The translations under genes and the position numbers were made by a program. A model generated the notes under the pieces. The model worked only from the letters and a program-made list of their open reading frames with translations. It did no database searches and had not been told where the DNA came from. Positions 6,132 to 7,168 of a stretch of DNA of 7,168 nucleotides are shown here, piece after piece (the first letter of the stretch is position 1; the number at the start of each line of letters is the position of its first letter). Source of the stretch: Anaerolineales bacterium (GTDB lineage Bacteria > Chloroflexota > Anaerolineae > 4572-78 > NAK82); contig JAHELX010000319.1 of NCBI GenBank assembly GCA_024643945.1, positions 1-7,168 on the forward strand, given 5' to 3'.

Positions 6132-7168
6132 ATGAAGAAAACCATGCAAGCGCTTGTCAAGAAATACCGGGAGCCCGGCCTATGGTTGGATGAGGTGCCG
6201 GTTCCAGAGTGCGGCATCAATGACGTTCTGATCAAGATCCACAAGACGTCGATCTGCGGTACCGACGTTCACATCTGGAATTGGGATCCCTGGGCGCAGA
6301 AAACCATCCCGGTTCCGATGGTCATCGGCCATGAGTTCGTGGGCACGGTGGCCGCCATGGGCAGCAACGTGCACGACGTGGAAATTGGTGAGATCGTTTC
6401 GGGCGAGGGGCATATCGTCTGCGGCCGGTGCCGGAACTGCCTGGCCGGGCGCCGCCATCTGTGCAATGCCACCAAAGGCGTCGGTGTGGACCGGCCCGGC
6501 GCTTTTGCCGAGTACTTGTGCATTCCGGTCACCAATGTCTGGCACGCCGATCCCAACATCCCCCTGGATATACTGAGCATTTTCGATCCCTTCGGCAACG
6601 CCACCCATACCGCCCTGGCCTTCAAGGTCCTGGGGGAAGATGTGCTGATTACGGGGGCCGGCCCGATCGGGATTATGGCCACTGCCATCGTCAAACACGC
6701 CGGCGCGCGTTATGTCGTGACGACGGATATAAACCCTTACCGCCTCGAACTGGCCAGGAAGATGGGCGCCACCGTGGCCCTTGACATTGGAGAAAAAAGC
6801 GTCGCCGAGGTTCAACTGGAATTGGGGATGAAGGAGGGCTTCGACGTAGGCCTGGAGATGTCGGGAAGTGGAGAAGCCTTCAAGGACATGCTGGTGAATA
6901 TGTGCCACGGCGCGAAGATCGCTATGCTGGGCATACCCACCCAGGAGATAGCCATCGATTGGAACACTGTCATCTTCAACGGCCTCACCATCAGGGGTAT
7001 CTACGGCCGCGAGATGTATGAGACCTGGTACTTGATGCAGTCCATGATTCAAACCGGCCTGGACATTAGCCCGGTCATCACTCACAAGTTTCATTATACG
7101 CAATTTGAAGAGGCTTTCGAGGTGATGCGCTCCGGCAACTCGGGCAAGGTGATCCTGAACTGGGTCGA
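6132..7168 (+). CDS. tdh: L-threonine 3-dehydrogenase (zinc, NAD-dependent; 3' end cut by window edge)
   Basis: An open frame of 345 codons that reaches the window edge. It ends GKVILNWV, where E. coli Tdh ends GKVILSWD, so only a residue or two should be missing. The enzyme oxidises L-threonine to 2-amino-3-ketobutyrate with NAD+ in the cytoplasm; the product is normally cleaved by Kbl to glycine and acetyl-CoA. It is a medium-chain zinc dehydrogenase. Catalytic zinc ligands are C42 in ICGTDVH and H67-E68 in IGHEF. The structural zinc Cys are C97, C100, C103 and C111. The Rossmann motif is GAGPIG (175-180), with an acidic residue (D199) suited to NAD+. Stretches such as [28 protein letters not shown] and IYGREM are diagnostic of Tdh within the family. 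The start at 6132 is 16 bases after ogt. No kbl is visible; it may lie downstream, outside the window. Confidence 0.96.
   Translation, partial: MKKTMQALVKKYREPGLWLDEVPVPECGINDVLIKIHKTSICGTDVHIWNWDPWAQKTIPVPMVIGHEFVGTVAAMGSNVHDVEIGEIVSGEGHIVCGRCRNCLAGRRHLCNATKGVGVDRPGAFAEYLCIPVTNVWHADPNIPLDILSIFDPFGNATHTALAFKVLGEDVLITGAGPIGIMATAIVKHAGARYVVTTDINPYRLELARKMGATVALDIGEKSVAEVQLELGMKEGFDVGLEMSGSGEAFKDMLVNMCHGAKIAMLGIPTQEIAIDWNTVIFNGLTIRGIYGREMYETWYLMQSMIQTGLDISPVITHKFHYTQFEEAFEVMRSGNSGKVILNWV

Noticed and set aside
6180..7103. 307-codon open frame on the minus strand
   Set aside because: It is antisense to tdh, whose zinc ligands, Rossmann motif and family-specific stretches are unmistakable. The composition (His, Asp, Gly, Val rich) is typical of a shadow frame.

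Overview
The window looks like chromosomal DNA from a bacterium of the Chloroflexota (Anaerolineae-like) type. This is an inference. It rests on the transmembrane Ser/Thr kinase with a long Thr/Pro-rich linker, an SH3-like domain and a beta-sandwich-like tail, on the large secreted-protein start next to it, and on the moderate base composition. No rRNA or other phylogenetic marker is present, so the assignment is tentative. No tRNA, CRISPR array or phage gene was seen.

Layout. Bases 1-2668 are read leftward: a eukaryotic-type membrane Ser/Thr protein kinase (659-2668), followed after 109 bases by the N-terminus of a secreted protein that runs off the left edge (1-549). The kinase has a good sigma-70-type promoter far upstream (2934-2962, minus strand), giving a leader of about 260 bases. 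Bases 3031-5410 are an apparently complete group II intron on the plus strand. It has a GTGCG 5' end, EBS1/EBS2 sequences that pair with the flanking exon, an intact 568-residue reverse transcriptase/maturase with an HNH endonuclease domain, a textbook domain V, and a domain VI with a bulged A seven bases from the 3' end. Bases 5630-7168 are read rightward: an O6-alkylguanine-DNA alkyltransferase (ogt type), then 16 bases later an almost complete L-threonine 3-dehydrogenase (tdh) that lacks only its last residue or residues at the right edge.

How it fits together. The intron sits in the intergenic region between the divergent kinase and ogt/tdh units, outside any recognisable gene. A promoter-like sequence (5454-5483) lies just beyond its 3' end, so ogt/tdh need not depend on the intron. 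ogt and tdh are probably co-transcribed: the tdh ribosome binding site overlaps the ogt stop codon.

The least expected signal is a pair of 88-base imperfect palindromes, one in each leader (2704-2791 before the kinase, 5532-5619 before ogt). They align without gaps over their full length at 55 of 88 positions and share inverted ends of the type GYACYTGTYC. They look like an old miniature inverted-repeat element, or a repeated leader hairpin. No transposase that could move them is visible.
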